Made by a program: the position numbers and the translations under genes. Shown here piece after piece: positions 50,121 through 61,466 of a stretch of DNA of 64,000 nt. The DNA is from Schistosoma haematobium (taxonomy: Eukaryota > Platyhelminthes > Trematoda > Strigeidida > Schistosomatidae), in contig NC_067196.1 of assembly GCF_000699445.3 (NCBI RefSeq), forward strand, positions 76,553,364-76,617,363, read 5' to 3'. Below the pieces are notes generated by a model that worked only from the letters and a program-made list of their open reading frames with translations, was not told the DNA's origin and did not search any database. Position 1 is the stretch's first letter, and each line of letters begins with the position of its first letter.

Positions 50121-51559
50121 TCGGTTGATTTTAATGAAACTCAATAATCTCCACAACCCTATACTGACAATTAATATTATTAATTACAGACTGTAAGTAG
50201 TTGTAAAAGACAATTCATGAAATAAATAAATTCCCTATTTCTTGTGTGACGATTATTGTTCGTGTTTTAGTAAAAGTTATAACACGGAGAAAGTGTATAA
50301 AATAAGAACTTTTTTCAGAGAAATTGTTTAATGTGATCAATTCAACTAGACAGTTGGAAAAAACAAATTCCACAATAAGAAGTGTATAATAATTGGCTAG
50401 GTTGAATCAATTATGGTTTTTCCAATTACAACATCACTTAAAAAAGCATTTGTTTATATGTTACACAACACAGTGGATAGAAATCCCATTGCACAAAATA
50501 TATATGTGAATGTACGTAGATGTATATACGGATATGAATAACAATGCAAAAGAAGTATTGAATAAGAAATATAACGTAGTTTTGTAGTTTTTAAGGAAAT
50601 AATCTATCTTGGTAATAAGACGAGAAATTGCTCTTAAAGAGAACGTTGAATCATTCTTCAATGAATAGGGGGTTTTACACATACAGATCAAACAGAGGTG
50701 TTAGCAATACATACACGCACAAACTCATGGTTTCAACAACATGCAATTGAATACAAGCAACTGATAGTCGAATTATCGTCAAAGTTATTAATCAAATTTA
50801 TACGATTTTGATTCCAAATTCCACTTTTACTGGTAAAGTAAAAATCAGTGAATATATATCCTATGTTCAATTTCAATATTTTATCACGGGATAGAGGAAA
50901 ATAACATTAAAATTGATTAATTTACTCTTTCAAAGTTATTCAAAAGACTTCTATCAAGTCATGATGGGTAAGCAGCACAGAACTGAAGTGAAACAAACTA
51001 TAGATGTTTGTTGATTATTTTCAAGTACGTATGGTGCAATCATGGTGCTAGGACCACTGAGGATAAAAATGACGTAGTACATAGGTACTGTAAGGTGTAC
51101 TGGGGTTTTCGAACAATAACCAATATCGGTGTTCATAATTGATATCTGTATATTAATTAGCCAGGTCAGTTTAACAAGTAACAGCCGAATTAAAAAGCCA
51201 AAATCCGAAATAAACTCGATAACACACATCAACCATGAATCCATACTAAATTATAAATGATGAATCAGTGTCCGAATTCATCACATTTTACAAAAACACC
51301 AATAATAATAAAGATAATCACATCATTTGGCAGTTAGATCGCAATTTATCAAAGGCCCTTTTAACAACATTGTAGTAAGAACGTCATAATAAGGTCACGT
51401 TTAACAAAATTAATAACATTGCTATGTAATTGTACAAACGTATATATAACTGGAAATGTTGTTATTCAAAGGACATCAAAAGTGCATAACACAATTATTT
51501 TGCGTATGAATGCAAACAAGTCACAGTGACAATATCCAAACAATGGTATGTGAGAGTAT

Positions 51560-51695
51560 AACATGCATCTAGTTCTAGTGAGAAGACATGATCAGTACAG
51601 TTCGATCGTGTGTGGTGTAAGATGTCTATCCACAACTGGCAATGGATGAAAGGCTGTGCAATATCATGGATTGTTTGAAGTCAGATATTACCATA
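51560..51695 (+). mobile_element. SINE head fragment
   Basis: GTGAGAAGACATGATCAGTA, CAATGGATGAAAGGCTGTGC and ATCATGGATTGTTTGAAGTC match the head of the SINE at 49.83-49.96 kb. It stops before the tRNA-like part. Confidence 0.65.
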
Positions 51696-51845
51696 AATAT
51701 AAAAAGATCAATTAGCTATAAAATGAATAAATTCTCATTTTCTACTAGACAAACAGGCATATACATCATATGAAAATCGTTTGTTTCAAGTTGCTAGTAA
51801 TCACGCGATTACAGAGCGGAGCTATCATAAGGGAAAACAAGGGAG

Positions 51846-51849
<4 letters not shown>

Positions 51850-51899
<50 letters not shown>
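51850..51899. repeat. (TA)n microsatellite abutting a LINE
   Basis: A pure TA run that ends exactly where the RTE LINE at 51901 begins. Confidence 0.95.
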
Positions 51900-51900
<1 letters not shown>

Positions 51901-53128
51901 GTAATGAAATTGGGAAAAGCTTGCATCAGGACCGAGAAGCATGGTGGTCGGAGCATGCCAATGAGTTTGAGGTAGAAGCTGCATCTGGTAACTGCCAGAA
52001 GCTCTTTCAACGCATCCGAGCCACTGGCAGCAAGAAGTCTGGTGTGAGCGAAACAATCTGTGAGGATGATGGGATGCCAGTCACCAACATCCATCGACGT
52101 CTTGGACGATGGGCAGAATTTTTCGAAGGGCAGTTCAACTGGCCTGCTGCTCCGGCAACATCGGTCAGACTGTCCTGCCCTCCATGGCCGGTGACGACTG
52201 ATCCACCAAATGAGGCGGAAGTCCTCAAGGAACTCCAACTCTTGAAGTGCTACAAATCACCGGTCCCAGATGACTTACCTACGGCTCTTTTTAAAGATGG
52301 TGGTGACTTTCTGGCTAAGGAACTGACTGTGTTGTTTACAAGGGTCTGGGAACTAGAGAGCGTACCAACGTCATGGAATGAGTCGATAGTTGTCCCTATC
52401 TTTAAAAAGGGTTCACGTCGTTCCTGTAACAACTAACGGGGGATAAGTCTACTTCCGATTGCATCCAAACTACTGGCTTCCGTCGTACTTCGTAGATTGT
52501 TCAAAACCCGAGAAAGAGTGACTCACGAGAAGTAGGTTGGCTTTCGTTCCGGTCTAGGATGTATTGTTCATATTTTCACCCTCTGGGTGGATGCACAAGT
52601 GCTGGTGGTGGCGTGAGTGGTGGATGTCGTCCAGGAGAATTCCACGTCGTGCATTATTTGCCGACGCTGGAACTGGTTAGAAAAAGCAAAGAGATGGTCT
52701 GTGTATGACACGGTTTCATGGTATGAAAGAAAGCTGTACAGGATTGGCTTCTGTTGATCCTTCATCACTCCATGGTTGGGGTCCTAGAGATGGTGCAACA
52801 CAGTGGCTAGAGACATTATCAGATATGGCTCAGAATAGAAGCTAGTGGCGATCTTGCTGTAACTTTATTCTACTTCTTTATAAAAAGTGGACATAACTTC
52901 TTTAACTGAAAGAATTCTTCCCGGTTGTATCTTTGCTAGCTGAACTGCTTCTCTGATAATTATAATTTTACTATCACACACTAACTTCTCCTCGTTATTG
53001 TTGAACTTTTTCTTATACGCATCTTACATACTTAATCTCTTCACATTCTCATTATTATTGTGTGGCGCATATGTATCTGGTACTCCTTGTACCAATATTT
53101 ATGTGTTTAAATAAATAAATCAATAAAT
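51901..53128 (+). mobile_element. RTE-clade LINE, internally deleted
   Basis: 5' truncated. 51925-52436 encodes the linker before and the first motifs of the reverse transcriptase: GRWAEFFEGQFNWPAAP, then KCYKSPVPDDLPTALFKDGG and WNESIVVPIFKKGSRRSCNN. After a stop it continues RGISLLPIASKLLASVVLRR. At about 52565 (IFTL) the catalytic part of the RT is missing and the sequence resumes near 52630 with RRIPRRALFADAGTG, ending QWLETLSDMAQNRS at 52845. The 3' UTR and AAATAAATAAAT tail match the copy at 9.0-9.26 kb. Confidence 0.85.
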
Positions 53129-53712
53129 CAACGATAACGGAAACAAAACGGTGAGAAATACAACATGCTATCTGTGTTCAAGTTTATAGATGAAAATAAG
53201 GGAAAACTCAGATGTCATTTCAATTACTTATGTCACTCTGTTCGAATTCGACTTAATTATCAATGTTGGCTGCAGCTTGAATGTACACCAACACAATAAC
53301 GAAAAATCCACCAGATAAGAGGCATAGGTTGTTTGAGAAATAACATTTAAGAAAAATGAAAATTTGAACAAAAGAACTACACTTCAAAAAGGGGAATACG
53401 ACACAAAAGAATGATGACTTTTGTTCGGAGATCACAGAAATTATCGTATAGATAAGTTTGTTGACATACATAGCCTCTGTCAGTACATACCCTTTAAAAT
53501 CGTTACTAGATTATATCTTGATACCGTCTATTTTTTATTGAATTCACCTGTACAAGTATAAAACAAAGCTGAACACAATGCTTTATATGGTTGAGAATTG
53601 TTTGTCGACAAATACTAATAGCTCTGCACCACAATTCTACTACACACAATCGAAAATATCACTCATAATAACAATAATAATAATAAATATTATTATTCAA
53701 AGTTAAACTAAC

Positions 53713-53807
53713 CAACTGAAACGTGTTGATAAAGACTCAACAAATTCTTGATGAATAATTAATCCATCTCTATTAATTCCAATCTGGTATAATTGTCCTT
53801 TCTGATC
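53713..53807 (-). CDS. Exon A of FERM-type gene: FERM C-lobe-like
   Basis: 95 bp: 31 codons and two bases (residues 1-32 of the recovered frame). The acceptor is TTTCTAG before 53807 and the donor TTCAGTTG|GTTAGT. The product DQKGQLYQIGINRDGLIIHQ then EFVESLSTRFSW follows the usual start of a FERM C-lobe: a strand with a small-residue turn (G-I-N-R-D-G-L), a second strand, and F-x-W. It is 5'-incomplete: the FERM N-lobe, middle lobe and start codon must lie further upstream. I cannot say which FERM subfamily this is. Confidence 0.7.
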
Positions 53808-54848
53808 CTAGAAAAGAGTATAAAAAGGCAAGAAAAGGAAAAGTTTGGATGATAGAAAGTACAAAAACAAAATTGATAATGAAAAAGATATTAGAATATT
53901 TTTTTAATTCCCACAAACATCTTTTAGAAGGACGTTTATTACAAATAGATACGCCAGGCAGATTGAAGAGATTATTAAAAGAAACTGTTATACAAAAAAT
54001 ACAACTACACAGGCAAGGAGAAACAAGGTATAAGTGTACAAAAAAAGGAAATCAATAAACAAAGGATAATGTGATCAAAACTTATAGAAAACAGATGCAT
54101 GGTAAAGATGTATCCATACTATACATCGATTTATAAAACACACATGAAATTAAACTCCACTATGTGAAACTTTATTCCATCAGCAATAGTAGTTTGGTAA
54201 AACTAAGTGAATATAATAAACATGCTTTGAGTATGAATCGATGAATACATAGTTAGTCAATGATCAATATTGTGATATGGATAATAATTATAATATCAAT
54301 CATAATACCTATGTAGTATATCCACCAAGCAAAATAGTGCATTCATTTGGGTGTTCAATAATTAGCAGTATTAAAGAGGAAGCCCTGATTTGTAAAATAA
54401 TTACTCTGCAGTAAATAAATGAATTGAATGGTACATATCAAAGTCTAATTTCTCTATAGTTTGGAAATAGGATACAATGAGATAACAATCAACAATCATA
54501 TAATATATTCTCAGATTTCACTCAACCCTTCTAGAGATTGATAACGATCATTGCATACACCTCAACTACCAAATCGGTATCTCCCAAAGCGGTTGAATTC
54601 AGCAATCGATAACAGGCATGCGCAATGTAGAACCTGATGCGTCGGCCCAATTAGCCACACCATATCACAAGAGCAAGATGAAATTAGCGAGTCAAATGCC
54701 AGGAGTAGTCGCATTTTTAATAGTATCAGTGGTAGTAGAAAAGATTAGACAGACGAAATTATTTGAGAAAAGCACGAATTCATGGAATAACGAAGTAAAA
54801 AATAATTTCGGAACTCAAAAACTAAGGGAAGAGTGGGTACATCTGCAC
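53808..54848. other. AT-rich DNA upstream of exon A, no exon recognised
   Basis: Plus-strand frames at 53849-54058 and 54618-54854 have no recognised domain. If the gene continues, this is the intron upstream of exon A. Confidence 0.45.
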
Positions 54849-54985
54849 TGTTAAGACCGATTCTCAATTATGTTGCCCAACGTATCAAACCACTGGTTAT
54901 GATGATCGCGCAGAATTCAACCTGGTAATCCACACCTGACAACACGGCTATGACCTGATTCGAATGTACAAAGCTTCCCTTTAAT
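54849..54985 (-). mobile_element. RTE LINE fragment, decayed
   Basis: On the minus strand it reads like the C-terminus of the LINE protein around a weak N-Q-W-x-x-T-L block (AACCAGTGGTTTGATACGTT, GGCAACATAATTGAGAATCG). No tail remains. Confidence 0.55.
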
Positions 54986-55864
54986 TTTTTTCTTATATAG
55001 GTGCAAGTGTGGACAGATAAGAATGTCTTGACAGGATAGATAATGATCGATGCAAACGTTATACATCAGAATAAATAATTGTTTGACACTCCAGACGATA
55101 AATATTGGGTGGTTGCCAGTTAAAGTTTAGGAATCGACATTTGAATAATGTAAATTCTTTTCGACACATATTGCCAGCAACCACGATATCTCTGACCGGG
55201 ATTTTTTGTAACTTGCACAGCGAAAGGTCGTAAACTTTTCATAAACACACCTGAATACGTTATGCGATTGATAGAAATGATGATGTGATAAAACAAACAA
55301 AAAACAGATAACTTGTTGAAATATCCAGATGGCAGGAACAGGTAGCCCATATATTCATATATATACACCCACAGATGTATGTTTAAGCAAAGATGTGCAA
55401 TTTTCCAACATACACAACATAGTTTGATTGACAGGTGATTATTTATTGAATAATTTCATACACCACTGATATTTATGATTACTAGAAGAATGATAATTGT
55501 CTTTTCTTTGAAAGAAAAATCAAAATTAATTCTACGTAATTAACAATTGTTTGGCTACAAAATAAAAATGACTAATTGTATAGAAATACAGTAATATTAT
55601 ATAGTACTACATAAATGTCAATTTTCCATCATAGTAATAAGTTCATGTGTCATATTTTATATTTTATTCACTAGAAAGGAAATTTACTTATATGTAGAGA
55701 AAAATAGTTAATTAAACCGAAATTTGAGATATATTTTAAATTGTTCATCTATTCATTTATCTACAAACAGAGCAACAGTTACATAATTTATCATTCACCA
55801 AATTCTTTTTTTTCTAAATTTTCTTTATTCAATATCAACCAAAAATAAAAATTATAAACAAAGA
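54986..55864. other. AT-rich DNA, nothing recognised
   Basis: No supported exon or repeat. Confidence 0.5.
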
Positions 55865-56105
55865 TGGATGGTGGCTAGTAGTGAAATCCAGGACACGCAT
55901 TTCCTCCTATTTGAGACTAGTCAGCTGGATGTACCTGCATCTCAGAGTTGATGTTCACTCTGGGACTCGAAACCCTGTACCGTTCGCTTCAAACGCCGTC
56001 GCGTTATCCACTTTGATACTGGGTCCTGATAGCCATTTGCTTGTACAGTGGGACGAAACGCTAGTCTTGGATTCCACTGCTAGCCACTATCTATCTTTGC
56101 TTATA
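55865..56105. repeat. Sm-alpha-like repeat with hammerhead parts at both ends in opposite directions
   Basis: On the minus strand the left end (about 55940-55870) has ATCCAG, core CTGACTA (G of CUGANGA changed to T), GTCTCAAATAGGAGG, GAAAT, cleavage GTC, then CTGGAT, which pairs perfectly with ATCCAG as helix I. On the plus strand the right end (56048-56090) has GGGACGAAACGC, AGTC and TTGGATTCCACTGCTAGCC, the 3' half of the same motif. The two ends therefore form inverted arms (GATGGTGGCTAGTAGTG with its complement). A tRNA-like B box (GGTTTCGAGTCCC) lies inside on the minus strand. Confidence 0.7.
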
Positions 56106-58379
56106 ATGCTTGCGAATTAATGCAATATCGAGGTAATACGCACAGTATGCACATATGCCGATAAGAGACTAATCAATTGCAGTTCTAAACATCAATGGGA
56201 AGATTCAAGTAAACAATACCAAGTGAATTTAAAAATAAAAGTTGTCACTTTAACAGGAAAAAATAGATGCATTCTATGAACAAAAAGAAGTATATGTTAA
56301 GCAGGTGAAAATAACTGACAAGTAGCAAACTGTTTACGATAAGAGACTGAAAGGTATGTGGGTTATTTCAAACGACTTTGAGTCGTCTATTGACTGAGGT
56401 CAATCTTCTTAACTTATTCGTATATACATATATCACTTCGACGACTTTAACAATAGGTATTTCCTAAACGATTTATACTAATTGTAAGTACTTTATAATA
56501 AGGTTATGAACAAAAAATAGATTATATTTTAAAAAAGCAGTATACAAATAAATTATATACTTAACCTTTTGTTTTATTATGGTGTAATGGAATTATTCTA
56601 GTTGATCGATGCGTGAAGTGAAAAATTCAATTATCATATCTTTAAATGTAACATCCTACATTTGTAGACAGCCATTGACGTCATATGATAAATTTCAATA
56701 AAAACTTTTACTAAGTGAGTAAAGAAACACTAAGAAAAGCCGAAAGAGAGAAAAATATGTAGAAGAAGCTAATACGACTAACTTCTAATATTTACTTATC
56801 ACTGTCAGTTTTTCGTATTCCAACTACTAAGAAGGATAGTTTTCAGCGTAGAAAGAGGCAGCTTTTCCTTTCAAAATCCTTTAATATGATCATATATTTA
56901 AAGTCATGACCAAATGAGTCCTATTTACATCCTTAACAGAGATGTTTCACAAAAGTGAGAGGGTCAAAACCAATGTCTACTGTCCAAAGTTGATAAATAT
57001 AGGTTTGAACAAGGTAAGTTGGAAAACTCGAACTGTCAACTGTTGGAGCATGTGAATACCGGGATTCTGAACGGGAAAAAGTCGTGTGAATCTATTTTAG
57101 TCATTGTCTACCAAAATAACACGACTTTGATGATTTTTTGTTTCTTAGATCTTTAGGTCAATAGTTAGAGAGAGATTGGTATCCTAAAAAACCATACTTG
57201 AATGCTTTGGACTACTAAGTAGTATAACGGCATGTCTGTGAAAGAAGAGTTTGGATTTACTGACTCAATATGATATTACTGTTTACTGAAGAAGATTTTT
57301 CGACAAAACACATTACAACAAACTGTATTCATTTAAGCACAAAAAGCGGGCTAAGAACATAGTAACAATTTAAATCGGTTCACATTGTCCTACTTTACAT
57401 CATCCCAGATGATAATAAACGAGACTGAAAGCAAAGAAGTCAGAACGATAAAGCTGATAGCAGTGAGAAATCTAACTTAGTCAAATTAAACACTATACGA
57501 ATAATTAGCTAACCGGAAGATGACTTCCATAAATCAAAAGGAATAAGTTGAATTCACCAGGGCTTCAACTGTAGTAAATCAATAAATTTAAGATTTCCGT
57601 TACACTAAAAGTATTTCATATTATAGCATAATTAGTTGGTGACAAATCAATGTTGAAAATAAAGGAAACACCAAAAAAATATTTGGAGGAAGAATTGAGT
57701 CATAACTTTCATTTAAAATCCTTCCAATCAAAACACTGACGCTTGTTTTGTTATTTATTCTATATGAGAAAGAAAAAATATTTTTGCAACTCCTCCTACA
57801 CTCCATCAAATTTGATTTTAGCAATACGCCCAAAAGCTTTGTTAAAACTTTCATCTTTAAGAAATTATGAAGCCGTAGTAGTAGTGAATCATTACAGAAA
57901 TACAAAACTTCCCATTTCTTGAAAATCAGTATCTTGTAAAGTGATTTTCAATAGTCAATTAGCTGGACTCAGTCCACTACCGAGAAATCGTATCAACCAG
58001 GTACAAGGGAACAATATGAAATATTTTCCATTATTAATAATATATAAAACATATGAGTGTGAAACTGCATTACTTGATAGTTGGAGTATTTAAGTCATTA
58101 GAAATCAACTGACAAAAAGGATTACCGATATATGTTTAAATTTGTTGGTAGACTCGCGTAGGGTTTTCCTCATAGTTTGGACGACCGTTCACAGTATGGG
58201 TTGATATCGACTAGAGAAGCTTTGAGAATTGAAGTACTGGATTAATTTAGCACTTTAGTGAGTATCCAAAACCTTTAGATCCTATAAAGAGCAAAGTGCT
58301 AGTCAGTCAGTAGGTCAGAATCCAGAGGTTTTCTAATCAATGTTTCACTCAAATCACAACATACCACTGCACTATTAAA
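56106..58379. other. AT-rich DNA, nothing recognised
   Basis: The minus-strand frame at 57621-57905 has no domain or splice support. A short ACTGACTGACTA-type string at 58297-58316 (minus strand) may be a LINE tail scrap. Confidence 0.45.
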
Positions 58380-58545
58380 TAAGAACTTTCGTTTAAATTC
58401 GATCGAATAGTTTCACAGTATTTGGGTGCTGAGTTGATGTGAGAGGAAGAGTGTATTCGTAAAATCTCAACGAATAAGTTTGAAGTAAATCCGACGTTTT
58501 GCTTGGCAATCTGGTCCAAGCTCTTTCAAGGAAATATAACCAAAC
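58380..58545 (-). mobile_element. Penelope terminal repeat with hammerhead-like motif
   Basis: Same family as 16.9-17.07 kb (ACTTTCGTTTAAATT, CGAATAGTTTCACAGTATTT). On the minus strand (58532 to 58490) CCTTGAAAGA is followed by stem II GCTTGG with CCAAGC, a perfect 6-bp pair whose sequence differs at several positions from the stem at 2.6 kb. Then AAAACGTC with a proper GTC triplet. The core has an inserted base and the G of GAAA is replaced. Confidence 0.6.
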
Positions 58546-58641
58546 ATCAAAATTACCGAATATAAGTAGGTAAATGGTTCTCCGGTTTACTGTGTACTGA
58601 ATAATCCATCCAATCAACGTTAACCATTACACTGTTATTAT

Positions 58642-59961
58642 TTGTGGGTATTTGTGGGCGATCTCAGCAAGTGTGATAACTACAGGGGCATCACTCTTCT
58701 CTCAATACCGGGAAAAGTCTTCAACAGGGTATTGTTAAACAGGATGAAGGACTGCGTAGACGCACAACTTCGTGACCAACAGGCAGGATTCCGTAAGGAT
58801 AGATCGTGTACAGACCAAATCGCAACTCTACGGATCATTGTGGAACAATCAATTGAATGGAATTCATCACTCTACATCAACTTCATCGACTACGAAAAGG
58901 CATTTGATAGCGTGGACAGAACAACACTATGGAAGCTTCTTCGACACCACGGCGTGCCTCAGAAGATAGTCAATATCATACAGAACTCATATGATGGATT
59001 ACACTGCAAAATCGTGCATAGAGGACAGTTGACAAAGTCGTTCAAAGTGAAGACCGGTGTTAGGCAAGGTTGCTTACTCTCACCCTTTCTCTTTCTCCTG
59101 GTGATCGACTGGATCATGAAGACGTCAACGTCCGAAGGAAAGCGCGGGATACAATGGACATCTAAGATGCAGTTGAATGATCTAGATTTCGCAGACGATC
59201 TGGCCCTTCTATCCCAAACGCAACAACAAATGCAGGAGAAGACGACCAGTGTAGCAGCAGTAGGTCTCAATATACACAAAGGGAAAAGCAGAATTCTCCG
59301 ATACAACACAGAATGCACCAATCCAATCACAATTGACGGAGACGATTTGGAAGATGTAAAAACCTTTACGTATTTGGGCAGCATCATTGATGGACAGGGT
59401 GGATCTGATGCAGATGTGAAGGCGCGGATCGGCAAAGCAAGAGCAGCATATTTACAACTGAAGGACATCTGGAACTCAAAGCAACTGTCAACCAACACCA
59501 AGGTCAGGATTTTCGATACAAATGTCAAGACAGTTCTACTGTATGGGGCAGAAACCTGGAGAACTACGAAAGCCATCATCCAGAAAATACAGGTGTTTAT
59601 CAACAGTTGTCTACGCAAAATACTTCAGATCCATTGGCCGGACACTATTAGCAACAACGTACTGTGGGAGATAACAAATCAGATCCCAGCGGAGGAAGAA
59701 ATCAGGAAGAAGCGCTGGAAGTGGATAGGACACACATTGAGGAAAGCACCCAACTGCGTCACAAGACAAGCCCTCACATGGAATCCTCAAGGCGAAAGGA
59801 AAAGAGGAAGACCAAAGAACACATTACGCCGAGAAATGGAGATAGACATGAGAAAAATGAACAAGAATTGGATGGAACTAGAAAAGAAGGCCCAGGACAG
59901 AGTGGGTTGGAGAATGCTGGTCAGCGGCCTATGCTCCATTGGGAGTAACAGGCGTAAGTAA
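58642..59961 (+). CDS. RTE-clade LINE reverse transcriptase, 5' truncated but open
   Basis: 439 codons without a stop; real element sequence starts at about 58655 ([15 protein letters not shown]). RT motifs in order: [20 protein letters not shown] then [58 protein letters not shown] (catalytic ADD) and FTYLGSIID. The C-terminal part has [12 protein letters not shown] and [12 protein letters not shown], usual downstream of RT in RTE-type proteins. The AP-endonuclease and first RT motifs are missing, so it cannot be autonomous. The lack of stops suggests recent insertion. The minus-strand frame opposite is a shadow. Confidence 0.88.
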   Translation: MWVFVGDLSKCDNYRGITLLSIPGKVFNRVLLNRMKDCVDAQLRDQQAGFRKDRSCTDQIATLRIIVEQSIEWNSSLYINFIDYEKAFDSVDRTTLWKLLRHHGVPQKIVNIIQNSYDGLHCKIVHRGQLTKSFKVKTGVRQGCLLSPFLFLLVIDWIMKTSTSEGKRGIQWTSKMQLNDLDFADDLALLSQTQQQMQEKTTSVAAVGLNIHKGKSRILRYNTECTNPITIDGDDLEDVKTFTYLGSIIDGQGGSDADVKARIGKARAAYLQLKDIWNSKQLSTNTKVRIFDTNVKTVLLYGAETWRTTKAIIQKIQVFINSCLRKILQIHWPDTISNNVLWEITNQIPAEEEIRKKRWKWIGHTLRKAPNCVTRQALTWNPQGERKRGRPKNTLRREMEIDMRKMNKNWMELEKKAQDRVGWRMLVSGLCSIGSNRRK

Positions 59962-59975
59962 GTAATCTGTTTAAC
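58650..59975 (+). mobile_element. RTE-clade LINE insertion (5' truncated, short tail)
   Basis: It spans the reverse transcriptase and a very short 3' part ending GTAAGTAAGTAA. The stop codon lies within the tail-like repeat, so the 3' UTR is minimal. It is opposite in direction to the host gene. Confidence 0.8.
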
Positions 59976-60605
59976 TTTTCATTTAGTTGACTTTATTATT
60001 TACAAGTTCCACCGTTTAGAAAAATTAATGGACTATTGAGTCAATATTGTGTTGAAGCAATTGTTTATTATTCCTCAGTACACAAAGCTTCTCCAGAGGA
60101 CGTTCGTTCCTAACAATGTCACCCAAACATTAATGAACGGTTCAACAATTTCGTTAACGTCAACTGACAGTTCAGCACTTGTTTGCGGTATTTTTTATCA
60201 CTAATCGACGGTGCAAAAATTCATAATTTATTAATCTGAATCTTTTTGGTACACTATCTTTTAAAACTAAAGAGGTAACAAATGGTTTGTTAGTAGTTGT
60301 TGGTAAGTGTTGATAACTATAAGTGCATTGTTTTCTGTTAGCGTACCAAGTATTTGATTCACGCTTTGTTTCTTTTATTTTCCAGAATACGGTAGTGTAA
60401 CTTGCAAGTATTTATTTGTGGAGAAGTGCTTGTATATAGTGAAACCGATAATTCAGTAATGATAAAGTTAGGTATATGGTTGGTGATCCATTATCGACTA
60501 AGGTGGTTAGGACATGCTTTATACATCTCGAGCAAACTGAATAATGCTACTGATTAGTGTACTGTATCGTGTCAATACAGATGCAAACTTTTTCATAAGG
60601 TAACG
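59976..60605. other. AT-rich DNA, nothing certain
   Basis: A short RLRWLGHALYIS-like string at about 60496-60532 on the plus strand is probably a LINE scrap. Nothing else. Confidence 0.4.
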
Positions 60606-60622
60606 ATATATATATATATATA
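60606..60622. repeat. (TA)n on the 5' side of a LINE
   Basis: TA run directly before the LINE fragment; a second TA run follows its 3' end. Confidence 0.9.
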
Positions 60623-60624
60623 AT

Positions 60625-61432
60625 GGGTTGGTGTCTGACGAAATCTCAGCACGGATTCGAAAAGCTCGTTTTGCTTTTGCCACCTTACGTCACCTATGGC
60701 GAGGGCGAGATATCCGTCTATCAATAAAAGAACGAGTACACTGCGCGGCAGTCCGTTCTGTTTTAATTTACGGCAGCGATACATGGCCATTAAGAGTAGA
60801 AGATACGCGTAAATTACTAGTATTTGACCACAGATGCCTTAGAAATATTGCTCGCATCTGCTGGGATCACCGGGTAGGTAATAGTGAGGTTCGACCTAGG
60901 GTATTAAGGAATGATGATTAATCAGTTGATGAGGTTGTGAATCTTCACCGACTGAGATGATTGGGTCACGTGTTGAGTACGCCTAAACACCGATTACCAT
61001 GACACACAATGCTGACTAGTGTTGGGGATTGTTGGAAGAAAGTTAGGGGCGGCCAAACCAAAACGTGGCATTAGTCCTTGAAGTCAATAACTTCTGGTCT
61101 GAGTCATGTTGAGATGCAGACTACTTGGTTGAGGTCCGCGTGATTATCGTAACCAATGGTTGTAGACTCTGGGTGACATGGCTGAGAATCGATCACAATG
61201 GCGTCGGCGTATACACCCTTTGTCTTCGCTTAAACTATGAGATTAAATTTGCCTCATATCTTTCTTTCTACGAACGAATTCTTTCTTCCTGTACTATGTC
61301 CTTATATGCAATCTTTCTTTTATATGTTACCACCACTGAATTAACTACTTTTATGAATCCGGTGTTCATCTTGTTGTGTTAATGAGGTATGGCAACTTGG
61401 ACTGATGCATATATGTGCCTGGTTGTAGCTGA

Positions 61433-61436
<4 letters not shown>
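60625..61436 (+). mobile_element. RTE-clade LINE 3' part, full tail
   Basis: From SDEISARIRKARFAFATLRHL through SIKERVHCAAVRSVLIYGSD, TWPLRVEDTRKLLVFDHRCL and RNIARICWDHRV, stop-free to 60921, then decayed (stops) through the LGHVLS and KVRGGQTKTW blocks. The 3' UTR ends TGTGCCTGGTTGTAGCTGAC. This copy best defines the C-terminal region and tail of the subfamily also seen at 26, 38, 42 and 63.8 kb. Confidence 0.85.

Positions 61437-61463
<27 letters not shown>
61437..61463. repeat. (TA)n on the 3' side of a LINE
   Basis: Follows TAGCTGACTGA without a gap. Confidence 0.9.

Positions 61464-61466
<3 letters not shown>

Larger units (their letters stand above)
46910..53712 (-). other. Intron between exons A and B
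   Basis: Holds a minus-strand SINE end (47.5 kb), two (TA)n runs, the third GC-rich non-autonomous element, a full SINE (49.8 kb), a SINE head (51.6 kb) and a deleted RTE LINE (51.9-53.1 kb). 47.7-48.6 kb and 50.2-51.5 kb are plain AT-rich DNA. Confidence 0.7.

Noticed and set aside
52007..52432. Minus-strand frames opposite the RTE fragment
   Set aside because: Shadows of the plus-strand LINE coding sequence.
53849..54058. 69-codon plus-strand frame rich in Lys
   Set aside because: No start context, domain or splice support; AT-rich composition makes such Lys-rich frames common.
55120..57905. Search for FERM N-lobe and middle-lobe exons upstream of exon A
   Set aside because: No minus-strand segment with suitable splice borders, phase and FERM-like sequence could be found by eye.
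58959..59618. 219-codon minus-strand frame opposite the reverse transcriptase
   Set aside because: Shadow of the strong plus-strand RT frame; no motif of its own.
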